From positions 6,639,221 to 6,703,220 of the forward strand of contig NZ_AP018288.1 of NCBI RefSeq assembly GCF_002368335.1: DNA of 64,000 bases, in the 5' to 3' direction. The notes under the pieces were generated by a model. The model saw only the letters and a program-made list of their open reading frames with translations. It was not told the DNA's origin and searched no databases. This document shows, piece after piece, positions 8,158 through 16,859 of the stretch (positions are counted from its first letter, which is position 1; every line of letters starts with the position of its first letter). The DNA comes from Nostoc sp. NIES-4103 (GTDB taxonomy: Bacteria > Cyanobacteriota > Cyanobacteriia > Cyanobacteriales > Nostocaceae). Both the position numbers and the translations under genes were made by a program.

Positions 8158-8566
8158 TGAATACCTCGGCTTGTGCCAACAACTGCTCTAATTCTTGCAG
8201 AAATTGTTGGCTTACGCACTTAGATTCTGCTGCTGTTGGTTTGACAACAACCACTAGCCGCCAGCCTGGTGACAATTTCGGCAATAAATTATGCAAAATA
8301 GCAGTAATTTGGCGTTTAATCCGGTTGCGAACTACTGCTCTCTTACTAACTTTTGTACTAATCGAAATGCCGATTCGTGTGCTGACAAGCTTTCCTAAGT
8401 CGGCTGTTGGTTGAGTGTTAATCACAGCATCCAAGGAAGGCTTTGTTGAACATGTCGGTCGTAAGGCTCTCAATGTGAAATAAGAACTATTGCGCCGAAT
8501 TCCTTCCCGGAAAACTGCTTGGAAATCTTTTCGAGATTTTAGTCGATTCGTCTTGGGCAAAGCCAC
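8144..8566 (-). CDS. rnpA: Ribonuclease P protein component
   Basis: RnpA is the protein cofactor of RNase P, which trims the 5' leader of precursor tRNAs. The product begins MALPKTNRLKSRKDFQAVF, the classic N-terminus. It carries the RNR-type motif in ISTKVSKRAVVRNRIKRQI (about residues 72-90), which contacts RNase P RNA. Length is 140 residues, slightly long because of an insertion around residues 33-60. It follows rpmH with a 22-bp gap and overlaps the next gene by 14 bp. This order is conserved across bacteria. Confidence 0.96.
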   Translation of the reverse strand: MALPKTNRLKSRKDFQAVFREGIRRNSSYFTLRALRPTCSTKPSLDAVINTQPTADLGKLVSTRIGISISTKVSKRAVVRNRIKRQITAILHNLLPKLSPGWRLVVVVKPTAAESKCVSQQFLQELEQLLAQAEVFNGHS

Positions 8567-8588
8567 AGTCTTTTTAGCTTCTGATTCC

Positions 8589-8723
8589 CTAAACGCTTAG
8601 ACGATAACGTCCTCTTTTTCTTCTTGCCCTGATCACGTTTCTTCCGTCTGGTGTTCGCATTCTGGCACGAAAACCAGAGGTTCTTTTTCTCTTACGGCAA
8701 GTGCCGCCCAAGGTTCTTTGCAT
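8589..8723 (-). CDS. rpmH: 50S ribosomal protein L34
   Basis: This 44-residue, extremely basic protein was read directly from the complementary strand. It starts MQRTLGGTCRKRKRTSGF and ends with the L34 signature GRNVIRARRKRGRYRLSV. It is a component of the large ribosomal subunit. The ATG at 8723 follows an AGGAGAA-type ribosome-binding site (about 8729-8735). It is the first gene of the rpmH-rnpA-PH-yidC-khpB leftward block, so its promoter should lie in the roughly 145 bp to its right. Confidence 0.96.
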   Translation of the reverse strand: MQRTLGGTCRKRKRTSGFRARMRTPDGRNVIRARRKRGRYRLSV

Positions 8724-8869
8724 ATGGTTCTCCTGTAAGGCGATTTCTATAAAAACTCACAATCTATTATTGTATCACTTTACGTTTGTAAAATAAAGAT
8801 TCCGGGAAAAAGTTAGTTGTCACTGGTCAGTGGTAACTTGCAACTGACAACTAACACCTAACAACTAAC

Positions 8870-9382
8870 TTAATTGATACCAATAATCCAAGTTCCCAAG
8901 TAACGCAAGAGTGGCACATCGCCTGGGGAAAGAACCTGACAGTTAAAATAGAAAGTACCACCAAATGTTGGGTTCTGCACGTTAGATAGGACTACCTCGA
9001 CCTTATTACCTGCTGGGACTGGCTCTTGGGGAAAAATTTCTAATACGCGGCCTTCTTTGTCCCATTTCACCTCAGATAGGGCAACTTTTTTACCTTTGAC
9101 TTTTACTTCTACCTTTTTGGTATCAAATTTTCCTTTGTAATAATTTGGGTAGGTAATGGCGAACTGAGCAACTGCCAATTTCATTTTTTTCTCTGGAATC
9201 CTGAGAATGTAGCGATCCCAGCTATTTGTTTGTCCACCAAAATCTAAGCGATAGGGTAGCTGATTTTCGCTTTTGACACCGCTAAACAGCGTCAAACCAG
9301 GTAGGCTTTGCGCCCAGGTTATGACTGGAAACCCAGTCAGCAAGCAGCTAGTTACGGCGACAGCAGAAAGTAAACGGCGCAT
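8870..9382 (-). CDS. DUF2808 secreted/periplasmic protein
   Basis: The protein has about 170 residues, with an N-terminal signal peptide (RRLLSAVAVTSCLLTGFPVI, cleavage after WAQ). A beta-rich domain characteristic of DUF2808 follows, with LRIPEKKMKLAVAQF near residue 60 and a C-terminal WDKEG..LEIFPQEPVPAG section. DUF2808 proteins are common, multi-copy and uncharacterised in cyanobacteria. A GTG at 9400 would add six residues. The ATG at 9382 has GAGAGGAG eight bases upstream and is the better start. It stands alone, with a long gap on its right. Confidence 0.85.
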   Translation of the reverse strand: MRRLLSAVAVTSCLLTGFPVITWAQSLPGLTLFSGVKSENQLPYRLDFGGQTNSWDRYILRIPEKKMKLAVAQFAITYPNYYKGKFDTKKVEVKVKGKKVALSEVKWDKEGRVLEIFPQEPVPAGNKVEVVLSNVQNPTFGGTFYFNCQVLSPGDVPLLRYLGTWIIGIN

Positions 9383-10233
9383 AATTGAGGCTCCTCTCAC
9401 AAAAATTAGGTTTTTATCTAAAAAACTCAGATTTAGTATTCGTAACTAAACTTTACTACTGACTTCCTGACATTTGACGTTAAATGTAAACAAAAAGTGC
9501 CATTTGCCTTAGCAAACTGCCCTCAGTAAAAATACGCTGTAATTTATATAACTGCAATCATTTTAACAAGAATCTCTTTGTATAATAGCCATTTCTGTTT
9601 TCAGCTCAGTCAAATTTGAACTACATAGAAACACAGGACAGACTTGATTGTGTTTCTAAATATGTATAAGTGTATCTTAATTTAAGATTATTGTTATAAA
9701 AATTGAGCGTTGTCATTAGCGATCGCCATTGAACTTGGGATAAATTGTTTAAAATAAGCTTGGTCAAAGTGATAATCCTTAAAAATTAGTTGAGAAATAA
9801 TCAAGCTTCAAAAATTTGCTAAATATTGCACTATGTAAGAGAAGGAAGACCAAAATTTTTCAATCCCTAAAACAAGTTGAAGACCAGGATGCAAAGAAAG
9901 GGAATCAACATAGGATTTGCAATAGCATGTAAATCTATTTTGTAACTATCAGCAAGCGTGAGTCTGCAAACAGTCAAGTGAGGCTTTGTCTGGAAAACCA
10001 AGACTGGCAAGTGAATTCAAGGTTAAATCTACCAACAAGGGACTTCCAAATCAAAAAATATCCCCCCCAAGTGACTTTTCACAGTTGTACAGTCAACAGT
10101 CAATAACTGAAAGCAGGATTATTTATTTCTTGGAGTTCCCAAAGTTTCTGTCTGGAACCAGAAGTTAGAGACATCCGTAAACAGGGAAATTGCATATTTA
10201 GCAGGAATTAAGTATTTATCTCTAGGAGTTTTC
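9383..10233. other. 850-bp gap upstream of the transhydrogenase operon
   Basis: This is a long AT-rich region between divergent genes. I see one HIP1 site (about 9719-9727), no tRNA, no tandem array and no credible ORF; a short frame at 9986-10168 looks fortuitous. It should contain the pnt promoter and possibly a long 5' leader. A ribosome-binding site (TAGGAG, about 10221-10226) precedes pntA1. Confidence 0.4.
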
Positions 10234-11406
10234 ATGAAAATAGCAGTTGCTAAAGAAATAGAAGTTGGTGAGCGTCGTGTGGCATTAAATCCTGACACCG
10301 TAGCCCGTTTAGTTAAACAAGGCTTAGAAGTTTGGGTAGAAACAGGTGCAGGAGAGCGTTCATTTTTTAGCGATTCTGCCTATGAAGCAGCAGGAGCTAA
10401 AATTATCAACGATCCCGCCACATTATGGGGCGAAACAGATATTTTATTGAAAGTTAGCCCACCGCAAGAGCGAGAAGATGGACGTTCAGAAATTGACTTA
10501 CTGCGGGAAGGATCTGTGTTAATCAGCTTCCTCAATCCTTTGGGAAATCCTGTAGTAGCACAGCAACTGGCAAATCGCAAAGTTACAGCCTTGAGTATGG
10601 AATTGATCCCCCGTACCACCAGGGCACAAAGTATGGATGCTTTATCTTCCCAAGCATCGCTAGCGGGTTATAAGTCAGTTTTGATAGCTGCTGCGGCATT
10701 ACCAAAATATTTCCCCATGCTGACAACCGCCGCAGGCACCATCGCCCCAGCTAAAGTATTTATCATGGGGGCTGGTGTGGCTGGATTGCAAGCGATCGCT
10801 ACCGCTAGACGTTTGGGTGCAGTAGTAGAAGCCTTTGATATTCGTCCCGCTGTCAAGGAAGAAGTACAAAGCTTAGGGGCAAAATTCGTCGAAGTCAAAC
10901 TAGAAGAAGAAACAACCGCCGCCGGCGGCTACGCCAAAGAAATTTCCGAAGCTAGCAAACAGCGTACTCAAGAAGTGGTCGCTGAACACATCAAAAATGC
11001 TGATGTAGTGATTACTACCGCCCAAGTACCTGGCAAAAAAGCCCCATTACTAGTGACAGAAGAAATGGTAGCCCAGATGAAACCAGGTTCGGTAATTGTA
11101 GATTTAGCTGCCGAACAAGGTGGTAACTGTGCCTGCACAGAACCCGGCAAAGACATTGTATGGAACGGCGTGACAATTATTGGCCCCATCAATCTCCCTT
11201 CATCAATGCCAGTCCACGCCAGCCAATTGTATTCCAAGAACCTGACATCCTTAGTCCAATTGTTAATTAAAGACAAAGCTTTGCAAGTAGACTTTGGCGA
11301 CGACATCGTTGATGCAGCTTGCATTACTCACGCAGGTGAAATTCGCAATCAACGAGTCCGCGATGCGCTACAAGCCCTGAATACTCAAGAACCAGCGGTT
11401 AGTTAG
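10234..11406 (+). CDS. pntA1: NAD(P) transhydrogenase subunit alpha part 1
   Basis: This subunit carries the NAD(H)-binding domain I of the proton-translocating transhydrogenase, which passes hydride from NADH to NADP+ using the proton gradient. The 390 residues show the AlaDH/PNT N-terminal domain (MKIAVAKE..GERRVALNP) and a Rossmann NAD site (FIMGAGVAGLQAIATARRLG near residue 178). The mobile loop follows near residue 230. In cyanobacteria, as here, the alpha subunit is split and this part lacks membrane spans. It is the first gene of a three-gene operon, with a good AGGAG site before the ATG. Confidence 0.96.
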   Translation: MKIAVAKEIEVGERRVALNPDTVARLVKQGLEVWVETGAGERSFFSDSAYEAAGAKIINDPATLWGETDILLKVSPPQEREDGRSEIDLLREGSVLISFLNPLGNPVVAQQLANRKVTALSMELIPRTTRAQSMDALSSQASLAGYKSVLIAAAALPKYFPMLTTAAGTIAPAKVFIMGAGVAGLQAIATARRLGAVVEAFDIRPAVKEEVQSLGAKFVEVKLEEETTAAGGYAKEISEASKQRTQEVVAEHIKNADVVITTAQVPGKKAPLLVTEEMVAQMKPGSVIVDLAAEQGGNCACTEPGKDIVWNGVTIIGPINLPSSMPVHASQLYSKNLTSLVQLLIKDKALQVDFGDDIVDAACITHAGEIRNQRVRDALQALNTQEPAVS

Positions 11407-11409
11407 GGA

Positions 11410-11530
11410 CTGGGGATTAGTGACTGGGGACTAGGGACTGGGGACTAGGAAATACATACTTAGCAATACTTTCTTAATACCCAGTACCCAATACCCAATC
11501 CCCAGTACCCAGTACCCAGTACCCATTCCA
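11410..11530. repeat. Short tandem repeats with inverted symmetry inside the pnt operon
   Basis: The left half consists of GGGACTGGGGACTAGG-type units and the right half of CCCAGTACCCAATACC-type units. The two halves are complementary over most of their length, so the pntA1-pntA2 spacer transcript could form a long imperfect hairpin. Confidence 0.8.
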
Positions 11531-11545
11531 AAAGGAGTTTTTTTC

Positions 11546-11839
11546 ATGACAGAAGCATTACTTGCTGCTTTATTTGTATTTGTTTTGGCATCTTTTATTG
11601 GCTTTGAAGTCATCAACAAAGTACCACCGACTCTACACACACCCTTAATGTCAGGCTCAAATGCGATTTCTGGCATTGCGGTACTAGGGGCGATAGTGGC
11701 TGCTGGTGCCAGAGAGACGAGTGTTTCAGTGATTCTCGGCTTAATTGCTGTGGTACTGGCAACAGTCAATGTCGTAGGTGGCTTCTTAGTCACTGACAGA
11801 ATGTTACAAATGTTCAAGAAAAAGGAGATTAAGGCGTGA
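11546..11839 (+). CDS. pntA2: NAD(P) transhydrogenase subunit alpha part 2
   Basis: This small membrane part of the alpha subunit has 97 residues and three predicted membrane spans. It includes the conserved IGFEVINKVPPTLHTPLMSGSNAISG region (residues 19-44), which lies at the proton-channel interface, and ends with a Lys-rich cytoplasmic tail. It joins pntA1 and pntB to form the complete enzyme. An AGGAG ribosome-binding site precedes the ATG. The stop overlaps the GTG of pntB by 4 bp, so the two are translationally coupled. The spacer to pntA1 is filled with short tandem repeats. Confidence 0.95.
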   Translation: MTEALLAALFVFVLASFIGFEVINKVPPTLHTPLMSGSNAISGIAVLGAIVAAGARETSVSVILGLIAVVLATVNVVGGFLVTDRMLQMFKKKEIKA

Positions 11840-13239
11840 GCGATTTTTTACCAACTGGCATTCAGCTGACGTACTTAGTCGCTGCATCCTTATTTATTCT
11901 GGGTTTGAAAAAGCTGGGTTCACCCGCCACAGCCAGAAATGGTAATGTAATTGCCGCTGTGGGGATGTTGCTAGCTATTGTGGCAACAATGCTCGATCAG
12001 CATGTGTTGAATTATGAAATGATTTTGTTAGGCTTGGCCATTGGATCGGGAATTGGTGCGATCGCAGCCTACAAAGTGCAAATGACGGAAATGCCCCAAA
12101 TGGTGGGTTTACTCAACGGCTTAGGTGGTGCGGCTTCTGCCCTAGTGGCTGTTGCAGAATTCTGGCGGTTGTTGGGAAGTTCTCAACCCATACCCCTGGA
12201 TGTAAACATTTCCATGTTGTTGGACGTGTTAATTGGTGGTGTCACCTTCACAGGTAGTTTTCTCGCCTTTGCCAAATTGCAAGGTTTAATAAGTGGTTCC
12301 CCAATTACATTTCCTTTCCAGCAACCATTTAATTTGTTGCTTCTGGCTGCTTACGTGGTGGGTAGTGCTTACTTAATCATTACACCGGATAGCCTACCCA
12401 TATTTTTGGGAGTGGTTGCGGTTTCTTTAGTGTTGGGTGTCATGTTCGTCATCCCCATTGGTGGCGGCGACATGCCCGTGGTAATTTCGTTGTTAAACTC
12501 GTTATCGGGTATCGCAGCATCGGCTGCTGGGTTCGTGGTGATGAACAACATGTTGATCATCGCTGGGGCATTAGTGGGAGCCTCTGGTATTATCCTTACT
12601 GAAATTATGTGTAAAGCAATGAACCGTTCGCTGTTCAGCGTATTGTTCAGTGCTTTTGGTACAGCCGCCGCTGGTGGTGGTGCGGCTGGTGGTGCAGCAA
12701 TTGATCAAACCGTCCGCAGCATCGATCCCGAAGAAGGCGCGATGATGTTGGGTTACGCGCGTAACGTCGTGATTGTACCTGGTTACGGTATGGCTGTAGC
12801 CCAAGCACAGCATAGTGTGCGGGAATTGGCAGATCAATTAGAACGTATGGGTGTTGATGTTAAGTATGCTATTCATCCTGTGGCTGGGAGAATGCCGGGA
12901 CATATGAATGTGTTGCTGGCTGAGGCAAATGTGCCTTATACCCAGTTGTACGATATGGATGATATTAATCCCCAGTTTGAACAAGCGGATGTGGCTTTAG
13001 TAATTGGGGCGAATGATGTGGTAAATCCGGCGGCGCGTAGTGATGCCAATAGCCCAATTTATGGTATGCCGATTCTGGAAGTAGATCGGGCGAAGCAAAC
13101 GATTGTGATTAAGCGCGGGATGAGTACGGGTTTTGCTGGTGTAGATAATGAGTTGTTCTACAAGGATAAAACTACGATGCTTTTTGGAAGTGCTAAAGAT
13201 ATGGTGTCTAAGTTGGTTTCGGAAGTGAAGCAGCTTTAA
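11836..13239 (+). CDS. pntB: NAD(P) transhydrogenase subunit beta
   Basis: PntB supplies the remaining membrane helices (domain II) and the NADP(H)-binding domain III. The 467-residue chain has about nine hydrophobic spans through residue 265, including GGGDMPVVISLLNSLSG near residue 210. Domain III follows, with VPGYGMAVAQAQHSVRELA near residue 315 and a late GANDVVNPAAR..PIYGMPIL section. Translation starts at GTG (11836), overlapping the pntA2 stop. No frameshift or missing segment was seen. The enzyme is expected to supply NADPH. Confidence 0.96.
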   Translation: MSDFLPTGIQLTYLVAASLFILGLKKLGSPATARNGNVIAAVGMLLAIVATMLDQHVLNYEMILLGLAIGSGIGAIAAYKVQMTEMPQMVGLLNGLGGAASALVAVAEFWRLLGSSQPIPLDVNISMLLDVLIGGVTFTGSFLAFAKLQGLISGSPITFPFQQPFNLLLLAAYVVGSAYLIITPDSLPIFLGVVAVSLVLGVMFVIPIGGGDMPVVISLLNSLSGIAASAAGFVVMNNMLIIAGALVGASGIILTEIMCKAMNRSLFSVLFSAFGTAAAGGGAAGGAAIDQTVRSIDPEEGAMMLGYARNVVIVPGYGMAVAQAQHSVRELADQLERMGVDVKYAIHPVAGRMPGHMNVLLAEANVPYTQLYDMDDINPQFEQADVALVIGANDVVNPAARSDANSPIYGMPILEVDRAKQTIVIKRGMSTGFAGVDNELFYKDKTTMLFGSAKDMVSKLVSEVKQL

Positions 13240-13375
13240 ACGAACCACAGAGGCGCAGAGAGCGCAGAGTAAAACATTTAGAGATTTGGCTTGCCTTGGA
13301 GGCATAATGCTTTTGAGGCAAGTTTTTTTAGTGAGTAAGCAGGTTTTATTTAAAGATTTGCTATTTAGAAATAGA

Positions 13376-14203
13376 CTAGAATAACTTAAATGGAAATTGC
13401 CATGATTTTTCTATTTCTTGAAGTTTCCAGTAATGAGTACGAGACATCACCATTTCTCGTAATTCAAGTTTAGATAATAAATTTTGGTAAACAAATAATT
13501 GATTAACTATGCATAAAAAAAGTTTAATATTTAATTTTAATAAATTTGGCATTAAATCAAGAAAATATTCTTGTGTGAAATCTACTTGAGAAGCACGTTT
13601 AAGAATAAGATTATAAGTTTTAGAAGCTCTAAGTTTTTTTGCTTGATAAAGAACAGGACTATAATAAACATTTATAACTGCTTGAATAGGAATATTTTCT
13701 ATATAACTTTGTTCCGCATATTCTTTTGATATCCTACCATTGCCTAGCCTGCCCCTAAAAACATGAAATTCTTGGTCATATCCTAGAAATCTTAATTTTG
13801 CATTTGGTTCTAATTCATCAATCTTGTCAAAATCTTGAAGATTAAGATATATCCATTGATTTTTCCAGATTTTCCATTTATTTTTAAGGCAATAGATTTT
13901 CACTTCAATTTTTATATCGATAACTTTCTTATCACTTATATTACTTATTTTATAATTTGGATAAATAGGAAACAATTTTTGCTTATCTTTATAGGGTGGT
14001 AATTCTAATTCTACTTTTAGTACTGGATAGTTTGATGCAGCAAATTTTTCTTGAGTATTCCTATAATTCCAAATTGCTAAATCAATACTAAGACATATAT
14101 TAAAAGCAGTCAAATAGTCTCTAGGAGCTTCAAATTTATCAATAATATTAATGATATTTTCATAAATAAATTGTAAGTAATTAAAAATTATAGTAAATGA
14201 CAT
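13376..14203 (-). CDS. Unknown protein, AT-rich gene
   Basis: This 275-residue protein matches no family I recognise. An N-terminal hydrophobic stretch and two or more short hydrophobic patches near residues 215-235 suggest membrane association. The middle (residues 60-190) is rich in aromatic and basic residues and looks beta-structured (VELELPPYKDKQKLFPIYP, VIDIKIEVKIYCLKNKW). Base composition is markedly more AT-rich than the flanking pntB, which may indicate later acquisition. It is transcribed convergently toward pntB and shares its strand with the nuclease-like gene to its right. No function is proposed. Confidence 0.6.
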   Translation of the reverse strand: MSFTIIFNYLQFIYENIINIIDKFEAPRDYLTAFNICLSIDLAIWNYRNTQEKFAASNYPVLKVELELPPYKDKQKLFPIYPNYKISNISDKKVIDIKIEVKIYCLKNKWKIWKNQWIYLNLQDFDKIDELEPNAKLRFLGYDQEFHVFRGRLGNGRISKEYAEQSYIENIPIQAVINVYYSPVLYQAKKLRASKTYNLILKRASQVDFTQEYFLDLMPNLLKLNIKLFLCIVNQLFVYQNLLSKLELREMVMSRTHYWKLQEIEKSWQFPFKLF

Positions 14204-14378
14204 ATGCTTATACTCAGATTTTGTAATACTTGGATAATTTATTGAATTTCCATATCAATTTATTGAGCCACTAATATTAGTTATGGTAATAAATTGCTTG
14301 CTTTTACAGTGTGCGATCGCTCCCTTATTCCTCTGCGTCCTCTGCGCCTTGGCGGTTCGTAAAAAAATAGATAACTTG

Positions 14379-15014
14379 TTACTCCAACACAGCTTGTCCC
14401 AATCGCTTGAGAATCCGCAAGACTTCAACTAACTCATGTCTTCGAGGAAATAAAGAAAATGTCCGCGATACATCATACAGCGGAGTGTCTGTGAGAGTAA
14501 GCTTGAGAAATACAAACTCATCGCCGTTTGTTGCCATTCCGAATACAGGTTTATTGCTCTGAGGATTAGTTAGCATATAAGCTAATAATTGCGGTAATGC
14601 TGCTGGTACTGGAATGCTATTTCGTTTCGACTCTACAACCAAAATCCACAGCCTTTCTTGTACAACTAGTGTGTCAATAAAGCCGCGAATTGTTTCATCA
14701 GGATCTTCAAGTTCTAATCCAACGCCATAGGGTGAACGAATTCGATATGGTGGATCGAGAAAACCTGCGAGTTCCAACAACGGCGAAACCACTAAAAGGT
14801 TAATCGTACCTTCTAACAGTAGACCATCAACGCGGTGGTAGTCATAGCGCTGCTTAATTCGAGCAATACCCGCCTGTTCTTGTTGGTTGAGTTCGGGTAA
14901 GTCATCAATCCACTCAAAGAAAAACCGATCGCTATCAGCTTGAGTTAAATTATAACGAGTCTGTAAATCACTCAAGCTTTTAATACTGTCAGTAATTCCG
15001 ACGCTAGAGACCAT
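14379..15014 (-). CDS. HsdR N-terminal-like protein (PD-(D/E)xK-type fold)
   Basis: The 211 residues resemble the N-terminal nuclease domain of type I restriction HsdR subunits. The region GVGLELEDPDETIRGFIDTL (about residues 100-119) is followed by RLWILVVESKRNSIPV (about residues 123-138), where a D...(V)ESK arrangement fits the PD-(D/E)xK active site. A domain resembling the predicted-type-I-restriction family follows (PQLLAYMLTNPQSNKPVFGMATNG). There is no helicase part, so this is a stand-alone protein. Free-standing homologues are common in cyanobacteria and of unknown role. No methylase or specificity subunit is nearby. Confidence 0.72.
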   Translation of the reverse strand: MVSSVGITDSIKSLSDLQTRYNLTQADSDRFFFEWIDDLPELNQQEQAGIARIKQRYDYHRVDGLLLEGTINLLVVSPLLELAGFLDPPYRIRSPYGVGLELEDPDETIRGFIDTLVVQERLWILVVESKRNSIPVPAALPQLLAYMLTNPQSNKPVFGMATNGDEFVFLKLTLTDTPLYDVSRTFSLFPRRHELVEVLRILKRLGQAVLE

Positions 15015-15182
15015 CTGCTATTTTCTCATCGTTGCTTTGATTCTAGCAGTGGTACACAACGCTTTTTCCAAAACTCACCAAGCGGATCGCCCCTCTTCCT
15101 TTGCGTTCTCTGCGCCTTGGCGGTTCGTTAAAAAAGCGATCGCTCATCAACGACATGATATTTTTGGATACTGAAAACGAAA

Positions 15183-15202
15183 GGACACGCTATTACGTGT
15201 CC
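15183..15202 (-). terminator. Terminator hairpin downstream of petN and the 53-aa ORF
   Basis: GGACACG and CGTGTCC form a 7-bp stem around a 6-nt loop. Read on the minus strand, the stem is followed by a T-rich run (CTTTCGTTTTC), as in an intrinsic terminator for leftward transcription from petN. Confidence 0.6.
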
Positions 15203-15255
15203 CTTCTCAAATACTTTTGAAACTAGAAAACTAGGCTAAATTTGCTGTGAGATAA

Positions 15256-15417
15256 TTATCGCCGCTTAGCAGGGGTGCGTCGGGTTTCGCGCTTTTCGTC
15301 TTCTCGACGACGGCGATCGCGCCAATCTGCCAGCGTTAAGTATCCAATGCCACCAGTAACTGCTAGCAACAGCACAAAAGCAACTAAAGCCAAAATACTC
15401 AGGAATTGACTTTCCAC
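15256..15417 (-). CDS. Small single-span protein downstream of petN
   Basis: This 53-residue protein was read directly from the complementary strand. A hydrophobic segment (about residues 5-26, FLSILALVAFVLLLAVTGG) precedes a highly charged, Arg/Glu-rich tail (WRDRRRREDEKRETRR). Translation probably starts at GTG (15417), 7 bp after the petN stop, with GGAAA immediately upstream. The tight spacing and the shared terminator suggest co-transcription with petN. I do not know a name for it. It could be a small thylakoid protein associated with the cytochrome b6f complex, which is inference from position only. Confidence 0.65.
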   Translation of the reverse strand: MESQFLSILALVAFVLLLAVTGGIGYLTLADWRDRRRREDEKRETRRTPAKRR

Positions 15418-15424
15418 GATTTCC

Positions 15425-15514
15425 TTACAATCCGTTGCGTCCCCAAACTACCATTGCAATTGACCAAGTAAACACAACCAAAAGTGATACCCAACCCAGT
15501 GTCAAAATCGCCAT
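15425..15514 (-). CDS. petN: Cytochrome b6-f complex subunit PetN
   Basis: This 29-residue single-span subunit of the cytochrome b6f complex starts MAILTLGWVSLLVVFTW and ends MVVWGRNGL, which matches PetN in length and sequence. It sits in the thylakoid membrane and is needed for complex stability in electron transfer between photosystems II and I. It was found by reading the complementary strand. It is followed 7 bp later by another tiny membrane protein. Confidence 0.95.
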   Translation of the reverse strand: MAILTLGWVSLLVVFTWSIAMVVWGRNGL

Positions 15515-15582
15515 AGTCTTACTTTTGAAATTATTTACAAACCGTATCTAATATTTATCATACTGGGAACTGGGGACTTTGA

Positions 15583-15668
15583 AGTTAGTTGTTAGTTGTC
15601 AATTGTCAGTTGTCAGTTGTCAGTTGTTATTGCTCCTCATCTCCCTCATCTTCCCCTGCTCCCCTGCT
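15583..15668. repeat. Short tandem repeats before the four-span membrane protein
   Basis: TTGTCAG heptamers (about 15590-15625) are followed by CCCCTGCTCC-type units. The downstream frame reads through them, giving a spurious 37-residue N-terminal extension. Confidence 0.75.
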
Positions 15669-15699
15669 CAATACCAGTCGCCATGAATACAGGAGTCAA

Positions 15700-16155
15700 G
15701 TGAAAGAAACTTCAGATCATCAACTGATGGCAGAACGCCTAGAATCTCTCAAAGCCGGAATCATTGGAGGTTTTTCTCTTGGTTTTGCTTTTATTGTCGC
15801 CAGTCTTGTCAATACGCTAGTGCTGGCAAAGTATTTTCCATCACTAGCCTATCTACAAATGGATTTTAATTGGCACTGGTGGGTAAGTTGCGGTATCGCT
15901 GGTTTTTCTGGTTTGCTATTTGGCGTCACTTATCGCTATATCATCCGCTCAGATCAAAATCTTCAACTCAAAGCTGGTGGTGTGTTGGCTTTTGGTTTGG
16001 TGCGGGGATTAACCCAGATAGAAATCGGCTCTTATTCACACAGCACAGTTTTACCCTTTTTAGTGCTGGCTGTTGAAAGTATATCTTTGTTTGCAGTGGG
16101 AGCGATCGCTCTCTATACCGCTATTCAATTTGGCTGGCTCAAGCCTTTTCCATAA
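15700..16155 (+). CDS. Four-span integral membrane protein, unknown function
   Basis: The frame opens at 15589, but its first 37 codons translate tandem repeats. The GTG at 15700 has AGGAG just upstream and is taken as the start, giving 151 residues. Four hydrophobic segments can be seen, at roughly residues 17-40, 54-74, 85-105 and 110-140. A conserved-looking GVTYRYIIRSDQN loop lies after the second. I do not recognise a characterised family. Similar proteins appear to be restricted to cyanobacteria, but I cannot check this. It is divergent from petN. Confidence 0.6.
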   Translation: MKETSDHQLMAERLESLKAGIIGGFSLGFAFIVASLVNTLVLAKYFPSLAYLQMDFNWHWWVSCGIAGFSGLLFGVTYRYIIRSDQNLQLKAGGVLAFGLVRGLTQIEIGSYSHSTVLPFLVLAVESISLFAVGAIALYTAIQFGWLKPFP

Positions 16156-16301
16156 ATCTAAATTTTACGCCAAAACAAATCAAATAAACACTCGAAAATT
16201 AAAAGCTCGATTTTATAAGGATTTGGGCGAGTATTGCTTGAAAGTTGACTAACGTCGTATTATTGTATTATTTATGCTACAATAATTATATCTTTCTTAA
16301 G

Positions 16302-16859
16302 ATGAAAACTCAAAAAGACCACTATTTTTTGATAATCGATCTGGAGGCTACTTGTTGCAACAATGGCAGTATTCCGAGTCATGAAATGGAAATCATCGAA
16401 ATCGGTGCAGTAATGCTCAATAGAGCAACATGGGAAATTGATTCAGAGTTTCAGCAATTTATCCAACCAGTTAGACATCCACAACTGACATCTTTTTGCA
16501 CTGAATTAACTAGTATTAGGCAACAAGATATTAATCAAGCGCCACTATTTCCAGAGGCAATTTCTGCTTTTAGAAAATGGATTGAATTATTCCCAAATCA
16601 TATTTTTTGTTCTTGGGGAAACTACGATAAAAAGCAATTTCTACAAGATTGCCAATTTCATAATCTTCCTTATCCTTTTACTCAAGAACATATAAATATT
16701 AAAAAGGAATTTTCAGAATATATTGGTGTATCTAAAGGATTTGGTATGGCAAAGGCTCTCGAGTTTTTGGGTATAGAATTAAAAGGTACACATCATCGAG
16801 GTATAGATGATGCAAGGAATATTGCGGCTATTTATAAATATATTAAAACTAAAAAATAA
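16302..16859 (+). CDS. DEDDh 3'-5' exonuclease, ERI1/KapD-like
   Basis: This 185-residue single-domain exonuclease belongs to the RNase T/DnaQ superfamily. The catalytic acidic residues are visible: D-x-E in FLIIDLEATC (residues 9-18), a middle aspartate in FCSWGNYDKKQF (about residue 108), and H-x4-D in HHRGIDDARN (about residues 165-175). The arrangement resembles the ERI1/KapD subgroup, which trims short RNA 3' ends or DNA. The frame could begin further upstream at a TTG (16245). The ATG at 16302 places the first motif at the usual position and is preferred. The gene is AT-rich and isolated. Confidence 0.85.
   Translation: MKTQKDHYFLIIDLEATCCNNGSIPSHEMEIIEIGAVMLNRATWEIDSEFQQFIQPVRHPQLTSFCTELTSIRQQDINQAPLFPEAISAFRKWIELFPNHIFCSWGNYDKKQFLQDCQFHNLPYPFTQEHINIKKEFSEYIGVSKGFGMAKALEFLGIELKGTHHRGIDDARNIAAIYKYIKTKK

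Noticed and set aside
9986..10168. 60-codon + frame before pntA1
   Set aside because: No motif, poor start context, likely part of the pnt upstream region.
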